NCBI GenBank assembly: GCA_030744435.1
Contig: JASLQO010000001.1
Location: 1-53,442, forward strand
Source of the DNA: JASLQO01 sp002327525
GTDB taxonomy: Bacteria; Pseudomonadota; Gammaproteobacteria; Pseudomonadales; Azotimanducaceae
Direction: 5' to 3'
DNA: 53,442 nucleotides
A program made the position numbers and the translations under genes. The notes under the pieces are model-generated. The model did no database searches. It had not been told where the DNA came from and saw nothing but the letters and a program-made list of their open reading frames with translations. This document shows, one piece after another, positions 32,273 through 40,824 of this stretch. The stretch's first letter is position 1; the number at the start of each line of letters is the position of its first letter.

Positions 32273-35034
32273 GCGTCCGTTCCTACCTTCTTAACGTCAA
32301 TGAATACCGCCCGGTCCGCCGGCACCGGTTGCCAGCCGAAGGGCATGTAACGAAGATGCCCGTAGCGGCTCACCAGGTGCAGCCACTTCACCATACCCGG
32401 CTCCACGTCGTTGGGGCCCTGCCAGTTCTCGAACATGTGCGGTTCCCAACCGTTGTAGACCACTACCTGCCCGGGATGGATGCGCCCCGAGACCCGGGCA
32501 CGAATACGCGCACTGCCTCGGTCGTTCTTCATCTCCACCAGATCGCCATCCTCGATACCGCGCGCGGCGGCATCGATCTTCGAAATGGTGGCCAGCGGCT
32601 CGGCACGGTGCGTCTCGGCAAGCACCCGGTTGCCCATGGAACTGGCGTGGATCGACCAGCGCGAGTGGCCGCTGGTGAGCAGCAGCGGATAATCACCGCC
32701 CATCATGGGCGGGTTCTTGTGCTTTACCAGGTCCTCGTCGGCTTCCGCGAACCACGGATGATCGATCAGAAACTGCGCTCTTCGGGTCAGGGTCGGAAAG
32801 GGTACCCCCTTCTCCACGTGCCAGGTGTAGGCGGTTACCGGCTGATCATCACGTATGTCGGTGGCCAGAGACAGCCCCGGTGCGAACATGCCGAGACCGT
32901 TGAAGCGCAGCGTGCCCTTCTCGCGCAGCGTCGCAAGACTCGCCCCGCGCGGCAGCGTGCCCGCCTCCACGCTGTCCTGCAGCCACTCATCGAGGATGTC
33001 CTCCTCGTCCACATAGACCCCGGCGCTGGTAAAGCGCTCGCCGAGCCCCTCCAGTGTACGGGGCTGCTTGCGGGCATCCTGATACTCCTCGCAGCCCATC
33101 TCCTCGGCCTTCTCCTCCACCGCTTTAGAGAGCATGTGGAAGATCTCCCACTCGGTCTTGGCATCGCCCTTCGGCGGTACCGCGGCTTCGGAAAAACCAA
33201 TGCTGAAGCTGTGCGTGATGGCGTACTGCAGGTTGGGGCGTTCGTACTGCATGGCGGCCGGCAGCACGATGTCGGCCTGCAGGGCCGTTGCACTCATGCG
33301 GTTCTCCACTACCACGATCTTCTCCAGCTTCGGCCACAGACTCTCGAGCAGACCCGCACCGCCGCCGCGCTGCCGCCGCACCGGGTTGGTGGCCACACTG
33401 AAAAATACGGTCGGCTCGGTACCGGGACCCGGCTTCACCAGACCACCCCACCAGCCGCGCCGTATCGAGTCCTGCAGATACTCCTCGAAGCTTCGCTTCA
33501 TCTCCGGATCCGACCAGTCCTTGTTGTTCCAGGTCTCGTCGTAGCCGCAGTGGTAGTAGTGAAAGAACGCGGGCGGGGATGCGGTTCCGGCCACCAGACC
33601 GCGCAACAGCAGGTCGTAACCGATCATCTCGTCCGTGCTGTCCGGGTTCTGCTTGCGCAGCTGCTCCATCGCATCGTCCACGCCATCCATGACGCGAATC
33701 GCCTCGGCAACACCCCGCTTCTGCTTCATGCCCCACAGCGTATAGCCGTCCATACCAGCCAGCGCCAGACCCTGGATACCGGTACCCTCGCGACCCCAGT
33801 TGCCCGACAGTGCCAGCACCAGACACATGGCGCGCTCCATCAGATCGCCGTGGTAATACTTGGCCGTGTTGAAGCCTTCCATGATCTTGGTCCGCTTACT
33901 CGCAATCTGGCGCGCCAGCGCACGGATCGTGTCCGGGTTCACGCCACAAATCTCGCTGGCAAGCTCCGGCGTGTAGTCCGCCAGACGCGCGAGCATCAGC
34001 TCATAGACCGTGGTGGCCGTAATCTTCTCGCCATCGCGCCCAATGAGCTCGAAGGTGCCGGTCAGTGCCGGATCGGCGTCACCAAGCAGCAGCGAACCCC
34101 GCGGCGCGGGCGCCATCCCGCCCTGTGTCGCATCCCACCAGTAAAACTGATCCTCCGGCGAGGTCTCATCGATATCGCTGCCACGCACGAAGCGCCGTGT
34201 GTCGGTGTTCACCAGCAGCGGCAGGTCGGTCTGCGACTTCACAAACGCCTCGTTCACCAACCCCTCGCTCACCATCACCTGGCACATGGCCAGCGCAAAT
34301 GCCGCATCCGTGCCCGCCTTGATCGGCACGTACTCGTCCGAGACGACCGCCGAGGCGCTGTAGTCCGGCGCAATGGTGACCACGCGCGAGCCGTTGTAAC
34401 GCGCTTCGGTAATGAAGTGCGCATATGGTATCGCCGTGTACACCGGGTTGGAATGCCAGATCAGGATCACTTCCGAGTTGAACGTATCGTCCTGGCTGCT
34501 GGCACAGGAGAACTTACCAAACGTGATGTGATGACCCGACGGAAAATCGTTGATCAGCCCGTTGGCATCCAGCGTCACCGCGCCAATCTGGCTCGCAAAC
34601 CTCAGATACGCCGCCTGCGTCAGCAACCCGCCTTCCACCGTCTCCTCAAACACCACCGACTCCGGACCTTCCATGTCAATGGCTTCCACCACAGCCTCGG
34701 CAATCTCCTCCATCGCCTCTTCCCAGCTGATCTCCTCCCAACTGCCCTCTCCGCGCTCACCCGCCCGGCGCAGCGGCACCGTCAGGCGGTCCGGACCGTC
34801 CAGCTGCTGACTCCACGCGCTGCCCTTCTGACATGCCATCGGGTTCATGTCCGGGATGTTGGGGTTGGGCTGTTCAAACAGCCCCGCAGGCTCCTCGAAC
34901 AACACTTCATCACCCGATGAGTAAACTCGGTACGGACAGGTAGCAAGACAGTTCAGGCAATGTGTGCCAAACGTCACCCGCGCCCACGACCATCGGTCTC
35001 GGTAATCCTGTGCTTTGTTGGTCACTTTTGTCAT
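32269..35034 (-). CDS. Molybdopterin oxidoreductase catalytic subunit (type II DMSO reductase family)
   Basis: The 921-residue subunit should bind bis-MGD molybdenum and one [4Fe-4S] cluster. Residues 25-33 (HCLNCLATC) give the H-x3-C-x3-C pattern, completed by Cys68 in NPMACQKGSAWS; this His-ligated FS0 is typical of type II enzymes (NarG, EbdA, ethylbenzene and steroid C25 dehydrogenases, selenate and perchlorate reductases). GSRVVTIAPDYSAS, VPIKAGTDAAFALAM and the C-terminal LLTSGHSRWSIHASS are cofactor-binding parts. No twin-arginine signal precedes it, unlike periplasmic relatives, so a cytoplasmic location is likely. ATG 35034 overlaps the Fe-S subunit stop (ATGA). Hydroxylation of a hydrocarbon or reduction of an oxo-compound are both possible. 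Confidence 0.86.
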   Translation of the reverse strand: MTKVTNKAQDYRDRWSWARVTFGTHCLNCLATCPYRVYSSGDEVLFEEPAGLFEQPNPNIPDMNPMACQKGSAWSQQLDGPDRLTVPLRRAGERGEGSWEEISWEEAMEEIAEAVVEAIDMEGPESVVFEETVEGGLLTQAAYLRFASQIGAVTLDANGLINDFPSGHHITFGKFSCASSQDDTFNSEVILIWHSNPVYTAIPYAHFITEARYNGSRVVTIAPDYSASAVVSDEYVPIKAGTDAAFALAMCQVMVSEGLVNEAFVKSQTDLPLLVNTDTRRFVRGSDIDETSPEDQFYWWDATQGGMAPAPRGSLLLGDADPALTGTFELIGRDGEKITATTVYELMLARLADYTPELASEICGVNPDTIRALARQIASKRTKIMEGFNTAKYYHGDLMERAMCLVLALSGNWGREGTGIQGLALAGMDGYTLWGMKQKRGVAEAIRVMDGVDDAMEQLRKQNPDSTDEMIGYDLLLRGLVAGTASPPAFFHYYHCGYDETWNNKDWSDPEMKRSFEEYLQDSIRRGWWGGLVKPGPGTEPTVFFSVATNPVRRQRGGGAGLLESLWPKLEKIVVVENRMSATALQADIVLPAAMQYERPNLQYAITHSFSIGFSEAAVPPKGDAKTEWEIFHMLSKAVEEKAEEMGCEEYQDARKQPRTLEGLGERFTSAGVYVDEEDILDEWLQDSVEAGTLPRGASLATLREKGTLRFNGLGMFAPGLSLATDIRDDQPVTAYTWHVEKGVPFPTLTRRAQFLIDHPWFAEADEDLVKHKNPPMMGGDYPLLLTSGHSRWSIHASSMGNRVLAETHRAEPLATISKIDAAARGIEDGDLVEMKNDRGSARIRARVSGRIHPGQVVVYNGWEPHMFENWQGPNDVEPGMVKWLHLVSRYGHLRYMPFGWQPVPADRAVFIDVKKVGTDA

Positions 35035-36062
35035 CCTGTAGCTATGATCCGGGCAGGGTCTTGCGCGAAAGGACCTAACAACTCCTGCCACTTGTAGGCG
35101 ATCAGCGTTTTCAACATCTCCGACGAACCGCCGCCTCTGACCGTTTCCATTTCCGTTTTCAGCTTGTCCAGCGCACCGTGCACGTCTTCGCCGAACAGCG
35201 TCTCCAGATAGTCGCTCGGGATGCGCTCTCCGCCCGCGTTGACGGAACCATCCTCGTTCAGCGGGGGCGGCGACAGCGGCGGTACGTAGTACACGTTCGG
35301 ATGCGTGCCGTACTCCGGGTGCAGCGGCAACGCGATGCCCCACTCATGCACCAGGCGGTTCACCGCGCTGCCTTCCTCACCCAGGCGGCCGATGAACATC
35401 GCCCGACCCGGACATTGCCGCACACACGCTGGTGCGACACCCGCCTCGATGCGCGGATAGCAGCCGATGCAATGTTGCCCAATGTTGCGCTCGTGGTTGA
35501 AGTGGATCTTCTTGTACGGGCAGGCCTCCATACAGGTACCGTTTCCCGCGCACACGCTCTCGTCGCGAAGCACCAGACCATCCTCGTTCTTCTTCAGCGC
35601 ACCCGACGGGCAGGCTTCCGCACAGGCTGGCCGACTGCAGTGATTACACAGCCGGGGCATGTAAAAGTAGTAGGCGTTCGGCCAGTCTCCGGCACCCTCG
35701 TCCTCGTCCCAGTTCATGGTCCAGCGTCCATCGCGCGGCGCCTGGGGCTCCAGGTGCGCCTCCCCTCCAGAACCACCGTAGAACACGGCCTCATGGTTGT
35801 ACTCGAAGCCACCGCCGAAATCGGCGTCTGCAGGCCGGGTGCCGAGCACCAGTTCGCCGTTATTGTAGCCACCGCCCATGGATTCCCAGTCCCTGGGATA
35901 GCCACGGCCCGGTAATGTGTTGACCGAACACCACCACTGCGTCTTCTCGCTGTCTTCCCGCGTCCACAGCACCTTGCAGGCCACGGAGCACGTCTGACAG
36001 CCAATACACTTGTTGAGATCGATGACCCAGGCGATCTGCCCGTTGGACGCCGAATCGCTCAT
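35031..36062 (-). CDS. Four-cluster Fe-S subunit of the molybdoenzyme
   Basis: The 343-residue electron-transfer subunit resembles NarH/EbdB/SerB. Cys sets are CIGCQTCSVAC at 19-29, LCNHCSRPACAEACP, CAGNGTCMEACPYKKI, and CIGCYPRIEAGVAPACVRQC, enough for four clusters in the usual arrangement. Between the first two lies a long insert (NNGELVLGTRPADADFGGG) as in type II beta subunits. It passes electrons between the Mo subunit and a membrane or soluble partner. It is the first certain gene of the operon. A candidate operator is found ~345 bp upstream at 36407, and a small frame of uncertain status overlaps its ATG. Confidence 0.87.
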   Translation of the reverse strand: MSDSASNGQIAWVIDLNKCIGCQTCSVACKVLWTREDSEKTQWWCSVNTLPGRGYPRDWESMGGGYNNGELVLGTRPADADFGGGFEYNHEAVFYGGSGGEAHLEPQAPRDGRWTMNWDEDEGAGDWPNAYYFYMPRLCNHCSRPACAEACPSGALKKNEDGLVLRDESVCAGNGTCMEACPYKKIHFNHERNIGQHCIGCYPRIEAGVAPACVRQCPGRAMFIGRLGEEGSAVNRLVHEWGIALPLHPEYGTHPNVYYVPPLSPPPLNEDGSVNAGGERIPSDYLETLFGEDVHGALDKLKTEMETVRGGGSSEMLKTLIAYKWQELLGPFAQDPARIIATG

Positions 36063-36238
36063 GCCGCCTCCTCGCGTTGTAATTCCACACCGTCACGCAC
36101 CGCCGCCAGCCCGCCGCACTCCTCGCTCGAGCCGTTCCTCACCGCCACGCCGATCCGCTCGCCCGGCACGGCATCCATAGGACCGGCGATCACCACCCAC
36201 CACACACCATCTTCCAGGCTTGCCGTCGCCCGATTCCG
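36059..36238 (-). other. Short open frame overlapping the Fe-S subunit start (possible frameshifted gene)
   Basis: A minus-strand frame without a clear start ends in TGA overlapping the ATG of the Fe-S subunit (ATGA), the same coupling used throughout this operon. It reads 'LEDGVWWVVIAGPMDAVPGE' and 'RIGVAVRNGSSEECGG', which looks coding. A neighbouring frame upstream (VLAKGRVCLAPGPESGDG) may be its beginning, separated by a one-base shift near 36215. If joined it would be a ~75-residue protein. I do not recognise it. A sequencing error or a decayed first gene are both possible. Confidence 0.35.
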
Positions 36239-36406
36239 GACCCGGGGCTAAGCACACCCGGCCCTTCGCAAGCACGGCTATCGCACCATCGCGTTTCTGC
36301 GCCCGGTAGCAGAGCGTCGCCGGATCGCTTCCCGGTCGACGTTCTAACCTCCCACCCGGATGGCGATGTCCTCATGCGATCCCTTCGCTGCCTGGTCAGG
36401 TTATTA

Positions 36407-36420
36407 TGGAACGTGTTACA
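36407..36420. promoter_or_regulatory. Candidate operator, site 1 (molybdoenzyme operon)
   Basis: TGGAACGTGTTACA fits the near-palindromic consensus TGGAACRYGTTACA shared by seven intergenic sites between 36 and 52 kb. On the minus strand, CATAATAA follows it directly, which could be a -10 region, so a bound repressor would block the operon. It lies ~345 bp before the Fe-S subunit start. Confidence 0.65.
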
Positions 36421-36921
36421 AGAAATGCAAGGATAAATGCCGGTCCGCAGAGGTTGGGCGTCACCCGGCGAGCTCATCATTGAGTTCGGCACGACCCAAT
36501 GGACAGCGGTGCTGCTGTGCTGAGATTGCCTGGGGAGGGAGCACAACAGGGAACACGTTATGCGACTGTGTAAATTGTGTTCGGTTGCGGTAGGCGTAAG
36601 AAAACATACTGTGGCCGGGTGAAGATGCCGGTCACCGCAGGCCCTGGGGCGATTCCAGGATCGGTACACTCGTGTCTACGGGGCCCCGGGCGTCGGCGGA
36701 GTCACCTTCCGGGAGGCGGATTCCGGCTGTGGGCGACAAGCACAATCAGTAACTAACGGGCAACTCATTCCGGGGTTGTAGCTCGTTCGACACGCTGGGA
36801 TGCTTATGTGACGCGCCACATCATGTCGGAAGCGCCGTGGTTGCATCACTTTGAGTCGCGGAATAGGGCGTCGATCCAGGGATGGTGAGCGCTGAATCAA
36901 TGTGCTATCAAGCCGGCCCAA
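36421..36921. other. Intergenic stretch with relic repeat only
   Basis: No intact gene is supported here. A diverged copy of the 27 kb repeat occupies 36610-36712. The remainder shows short frames on both strands without ribosome sites. Confidence 0.5.
36610..36712 (+). repeat. Diverged dispersed repeat, copy B
   Basis: It is similar to 27013-27115. The coding potential is split: 'LWPGEDAGHRRPWGDSRIG' lies in one frame and 'RYTRVYGAPGVGGVTF' in another, so this copy carries a frameshift relative to copy A. Confidence 0.5.
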
Positions 36922-37578
36922 TCAACCGCAGCCCGCGGCACCGTCGAGGTCGGGCCACAGCAGGCTGCGGTATTGCTTCAGCGCCTGGGGTGTCATGGCA
37001 GGCGCCAGTACGGCAATGGATGCTCGTACGTACTCTTTCTTGAATTCCGAGAGGGGGATGATGCGCTTCATCCAAAGCAATATTACGGACCAGCCACAGG
37101 TCGTGAGGTTGCGGGCGATGAGCTCTACATCGATGTCATGGCGCAGCTCACGCAACGCCTGCATTTCCTCGATGACGTGCAGATTGTTCTGCAGGTTGTC
37201 TCTCACCAGTAGTTGTGTGATCGGATCTTCCGGGGTGGCATTGAACATCATGAGCGCCATAGCCTCCGCGTAACGAGGCGCATCGATGATTTGCTGACCG
37301 AACACACTCGCGTGGTGAACGATTCTTGCGAGTCCACGTTCACCACTGGCGTTCGTCTGATCCCAAAGGGGGTCGAGCATATCGCGTAGGGCGGATAAGA
37401 CCAGAATGTCCTTGTTACCAAACAGATTGTATAAAGTGGTGGGAGACACATCGGCGACAGCAGCCAGGTCACGCATGTTGAGTCCCTCATAACCGCTATC
37501 AGAGAGTTGATCGCGGGCGGTCTGAAGAATGCGCTGGCGGCGTTTGATCTGTCGTTCGGTGAGGGCCCTAGTGTTCAT
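36922..37578 (-). CDS. TetR-family regulator of the CoA-transferase/molybdoenzyme region
   Basis: The 218-residue protein starts at ATG 37578. Residues ~5-50 are the DNA-binding domain: RQIKRRQRILQTARDQLSDSG and NMRDLAAVADVSPTTLYNLF followed by GNKDILVL. The ligand domain is all-helical (LMMFNATPEDPITQLLVRD). A consensus operator lies at 37659-37672, ~81 bp upstream, suggesting self-regulation; six further copies of the motif stand before neighbouring operons. It is co-directional with, and lies between, the molybdoenzyme operon and a two-domain CoA transferase. A repressor released by a CoA ester or pathway substrate is likely. Confidence 0.86.
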   Translation of the reverse strand: MNTRALTERQIKRRQRILQTARDQLSDSGYEGLNMRDLAAVADVSPTTLYNLFGNKDILVLSALRDMLDPLWDQTNASGERGLARIVHHASVFGQQIIDAPRYAEAMALMMFNATPEDPITQLLVRDNLQNNLHVIEEMQALRELRHDIDVELIARNLTTCGWSVILLWMKRIIPLSEFKKEYVRASIAVLAPAMTPQALKQYRSLLWPDLDGAAGCG

Positions 37579-37658
37579 CGAACAAGTCTCATGCCCATTC
37601 ACCACGAAAGTACGCAAGGTACGCAATGGTAACTGTTTCGCACGGACGTTCACAAGAT

Positions 37659-37672
37659 TGTAACGCGTTCCT
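37659..37672. promoter_or_regulatory. Candidate operator, site 2 (tetR gene)
   Basis: Read on the minus strand this is AGGAACGCGTTACA, thirteen of fourteen bases fitting TGGAACRYGTTACA, followed by ATC as in site 7. It lies ~81 bp before the TetR start. Confidence 0.65.
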
Positions 37673-37875
37673 GGCAGATGACGCCCGTGCTGCCGTATCT
37701 GCCCAGTGTTTGTGGCATGAGTGTCGAAGTGACACACGAGCGCATCGTTTGCCTGCGCGACCGATGCGAATTAGCGAGTGCAGAATCACCGGAATCGCCT
37801 CTTTCACGAGCCATCATCCCTGTCACAACGCGCGGTTCCGCTGGCAGCGAATCCGCCGGTCTGACTCAGGGCACC

Positions 37876-40263
37876 TCAGTAGAGCGCCTCACTGGATACC
37901 AGTCGTTCGATTTCGCTTTGCTCCAGTTGCAGCAGGTCGCGATAAACGTGGTCGTTCTGTTCACCCACCGTGGGCGTCAGCCGCGTCACCCTGGGGGGTG
38001 TTGCCGTCATCTGCCAGGGTGTGGCGTAAATATCACACTCGTCCCAGTCGGGCGATTCGTGACGGTAGACATGCCCCCGCTCGGTGGATATCGGATGTGC
38101 ATCCTTCTCTTCCATGGACAGCAGGGGAGCCACACGCACGTCTTCACCCTCCAGAGTGGCAACTACCTCATCCCGGGTTCTGTCCCGGCACCATTCGGTA
38201 ACAAGGGCATCCAGTTCGTCCACCTGTTTGCGTCGAGAATCCATATCCTGGAGATCCTGCCTCTCCAGCAGCTCGTCACGCCCCATGGCACGGCAGAGCC
38301 CCCGCCACTCGCGGTCGTTGGTCACGGCAACCGCAACCCACTGATCTTCACCTCGAGTGGCAAAGAAGTTGTGCGGTGCATACTGGGGATGATGGTTCCC
38401 CTGGATACCGATGGGTGATTTGGTGAGTTGATACTGCGTGAGCATCTCGCCCAGGGTCGCAATCGAGCACTCGATCTGGCTGACGTCTACGAATTGACCC
38501 TGGCCCGTACGCTGCTTGTGTATGAGCGCTGCGAGTGTGCCGATGGTCCCCTGCATGGCCATGTTGGTGTCGCCAAGGCCGAACGAAGTGAAGCCGACCA
38601 CTTCATTGGTTTCCGGGTAACCCGTTATACCCTCGATACCCGAGTACGCCGTCGCGATGGAGGCAAATCCTCGCATGTCCCTCAGCGGTCCTTCTTCACC
38701 GGCCATGCTCATGGACATGAGCACGATTCCGGGGTTGGCCGCCTTGAGATCCTCGTAAGCAAGACCATTCTTGGCCATGACTCCGGCAGCGAAGTTCTCC
38801 ATGACCACGTCGCAGTGCTTGACCAGTTCTCTGACCAGCGTGATGGCTTCGGGATCCTTCAGGTTGAAGGTGGTCGACATCTTGCTGCGGTTGTTGTGAC
38901 AGAAGTAATAGCTGTAGGGACGCAGACGCATGTTGTCGAGGCGCTTGTTCGTCTCGACCCGAATGACCTCGGCGCCCATGTCAGCCATCAGCTGACTGGC
39001 CATGGGTCCCGCCCAATTCCAGCCAAAGTCCAGCACCCTTACACCTTCCAGGGCCCCCCCCCTAGATTCATCGCTCACTCCCATACTGACGGGAGCCCAT
39101 ATCGATTCGGCAATAGTCTTGATGTCCGGACCCAGCCCGGGGGCAACCGTGCCTGCTCTGAAGGGTGTTACTGATAGCTGAGCACCCAAATTCGGGATTT
39201 TCGCATTCTCGCCATCCAGGGTGATCTCACTCCAGAAGTGTCTGAACTCCAGCTGCGGGCTGTCGCATACTTCATCGGGATAGTTGACCGCACCAAAAAT
39301 GATCTCGGTTCCCGCCGTCATTTCCAGCAACTCGGCGCGCGTGTGTTGCTTGAGCCATTCGCGGAAGTGCACGTGGGCTGGTTCCACCTCATCGCTCCGG
39401 GCCAGGTACATGGCATCCCGCTGGTTTTCTTCCTTAGACCATTCGGGATCGCCCATGATCGTGAGCCAGCGGCGCCACAACTTCCCGTGGTGAGAGGCAA
39501 TGGCCAGGTGACCGTCGGCGCACTGGTAGAACCCGGAAGGGTAGATCCCGCTTTTGTTCTGCCTGCCTGCCCTGACCCACGGCCCACCACTCTTTCTGGA
39601 GACCAGATGCATGGCGCCGGCCTGGTAGGCCATGACCTCGGTCGCGGAAATATCGATGGCCTGCCCCAACCCGGACTTCTCGCGTTCGATCAACGCACAC
39701 AGGGCCGCGGCGGTGCCGTTGAGGCTGGCCTGATACTCTGCCTGATCGAACGGGATCCTGAGCGGCAGAGATCCGGCGATACCCAGCCGGGCTGAAAGTG
39801 CACTGGCCGCCTGAACCATGATGTCGGTACCTTCCTTGTCCTTCCACGGGCCGGTACGACCGAAGGTCGAAAGGGAAACGGTCACCAGGTGCGGGTGTTT
39901 TTCACTTAGCGAATCACTGTCCAGTTGCCATTCGAATCGCTGAGCATTCGGCAGGTTTTCGATAAAGACATCGGCGCCGGCGAGCAGCCGGCCAAACAGT
40001 TCACGGTCTTTCGGGAGGTCGAGATCCGCGACCAGGCTCTTCTTCCCCGCATTCAGGTAGGCATGGAAAGCGCTGATCCGGTCTGCTTGCACAGTGGTCG
40101 CGAAAGGCCCGCGCAGACGCGAAGGATCCCCGCCGGGTGGTTCGACCTTGATCACCTCCGCACCCATGTCGGCAAACAATCGGGAACAGAAGGGTCCCAT
40201 GACGTTGGCGCCGTATTCGACGACCTTCAAATGATCAAGTGCACCCAAGTTCAAGCCCTCCAT
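37876..40263 (-). CDS. Two-domain class III CoA transferase
   Basis: The 795-residue protein contains two CaiB/BaiF domains, ~1-385 (LDHLKVVEYGANVMGPFCSR, FADMGAEVIKVEPPGGDPSR) and ~400-795 (GVRVLDFGWNWAGPMAS, MADMGAEVIRVETNKR, YFCHNNRSKMSTTFNLKD). In the C-terminal domain the expected catalytic Asp is present (GLGDTNMAMQG). In the N-terminal domain the aligned position is Glu176 (DQAEYQASLNG), although Asp173 lies close. The ATG at 40263 is six bases inside a TTG start; neither has a good ribosome site. An operator-like site lies 65 bp upstream. Fused CoA transferases may replace the interlocked homodimer of this family by a single chain. Substrate unknown. Confidence 0.86.
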   Translation of the reverse strand: MEGLNLGALDHLKVVEYGANVMGPFCSRLFADMGAEVIKVEPPGGDPSRLRGPFATTVQADRISAFHAYLNAGKKSLVADLDLPKDRELFGRLLAGADVFIENLPNAQRFEWQLDSDSLSEKHPHLVTVSLSTFGRTGPWKDKEGTDIMVQAASALSARLGIAGSLPLRIPFDQAEYQASLNGTAAALCALIEREKSGLGQAIDISATEVMAYQAGAMHLVSRKSGGPWVRAGRQNKSGIYPSGFYQCADGHLAIASHHGKLWRRWLTIMGDPEWSKEENQRDAMYLARSDEVEPAHVHFREWLKQHTRAELLEMTAGTEIIFGAVNYPDEVCDSPQLEFRHFWSEITLDGENAKIPNLGAQLSVTPFRAGTVAPGLGPDIKTIAESIWAPVSMGVSDESRGGALEGVRVLDFGWNWAGPMASQLMADMGAEVIRVETNKRLDNMRLRPYSYYFCHNNRSKMSTTFNLKDPEAITLVRELVKHCDVVMENFAAGVMAKNGLAYEDLKAANPGIVLMSMSMAGEEGPLRDMRGFASIATAYSGIEGITGYPETNEVVGFTSFGLGDTNMAMQGTIGTLAALIHKQRTGQGQFVDVSQIECSIATLGEMLTQYQLTKSPIGIQGNHHPQYAPHNFFATRGEDQWVAVAVTNDREWRGLCRAMGRDELLERQDLQDMDSRRKQVDELDALVTEWCRDRTRDEVVATLEGEDVRVAPLLSMEEKDAHPISTERGHVYRHESPDWDECDIYATPWQMTATPPRVTRLTPTVGEQNDHVYRDLLQLEQSEIERLVSSEALY

Positions 40264-40305
40264 CGACAATTACGAATAAGTTCTGGACATCGTGGCTTCT
40301 ACCTA

Positions 40306-40319
40306 TGTAGCTTACTACA
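40306..40319. promoter_or_regulatory. Inverted repeat beside operator site 3
   Basis: TGTAGCTTACTACA has perfect 5-bp arms around CTTA and lies 8 bases from site 3. It shares the outer TG...CA and inner TAC elements with the operator consensus, so it may be a second, weaker site or part of the promoter. Confidence 0.35.
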
Positions 40320-40327
40320 GAGCGGAA

Positions 40328-40341
40328 TGGAACATGTACCA
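40328..40341. promoter_or_regulatory. Candidate operator, site 3 (two-domain CoA transferase)
   Basis: TGGAACATGTACCA is almost perfectly palindromic and fits the shared consensus. It lies 65 bp before the minus-strand CoA-transferase start and may also serve the plus-strand CoA-transferase genes beginning at 40825. Confidence 0.7.
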
Positions 40342-40824
40342 TATTCTTTATTTCATGCCCTGTGCACACAAGCCGGTCAGGCTGTACGGCCGCCGGCGCA
40401 CCAGAAAATGGGAGCACTGATGGCTGATCCTAACAAACGGCTGGCCGAGGCAATGCGGCGCCGGGCCGGGACGTTCGCCAGCCACACCTGCACTATCTGA
40501 GATCACAAAAGCAGTGACAGGATGAAAGCCGACCTGGGAACAAAACGGATCGAATTTGATGGTGGCCTGTTATCATCACTGGACAAACCAGCAACTCGCG
40601 CATTGGAAACAATATCAACAGGTCATGCCGACACCGTTCAATCCGGTCGGGATGGCGCCGGTCAGCTACTCGGAGTACCCGCATCTGCACCGTGATATGT
40701 GGAGTGGCGAGCCGGACCTCAACGACCGGGAAACACCGCTAGAAATGCGGAAGACTCAGGAGTGTACCGGCCTGGAGGGAAGCTCCTGTAACTGAAATTC
40801 TTTCTATTTAGGGAGGGAAGGGAA
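40342..40824. other. Spacer with two tiny frames, no supported gene
   Basis: A 26-codon frame (40420-40500, plus) follows GGGAG and reads 'MADPNKRLAEAMRRRAGTFA'; it could be the remaining start of a deleted gene. A second frame (40556-40795) gives an unusual His- and Tyr-containing peptide without a family. The last part probably includes the leader of the gene at 40825 (AGGGAGGGAAGGG just before its ATG). Confidence 0.4.

Noticed and set aside
32329..34920. 863-codon open frame on the plus strand opposite the molybdoenzyme gene
   Set aside because: The translation is rich in His, Arg and Leu with no domain, while the minus strand encodes a clear Mo subunit.
35040..35343. Longer N-terminus for the Mo subunit (start near 35343)
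   Set aside because: The extra residues are an out-of-frame read of the Fe-S subunit; ATG 35034 with ATGA overlap fits and no Tat signal appears in the extension.
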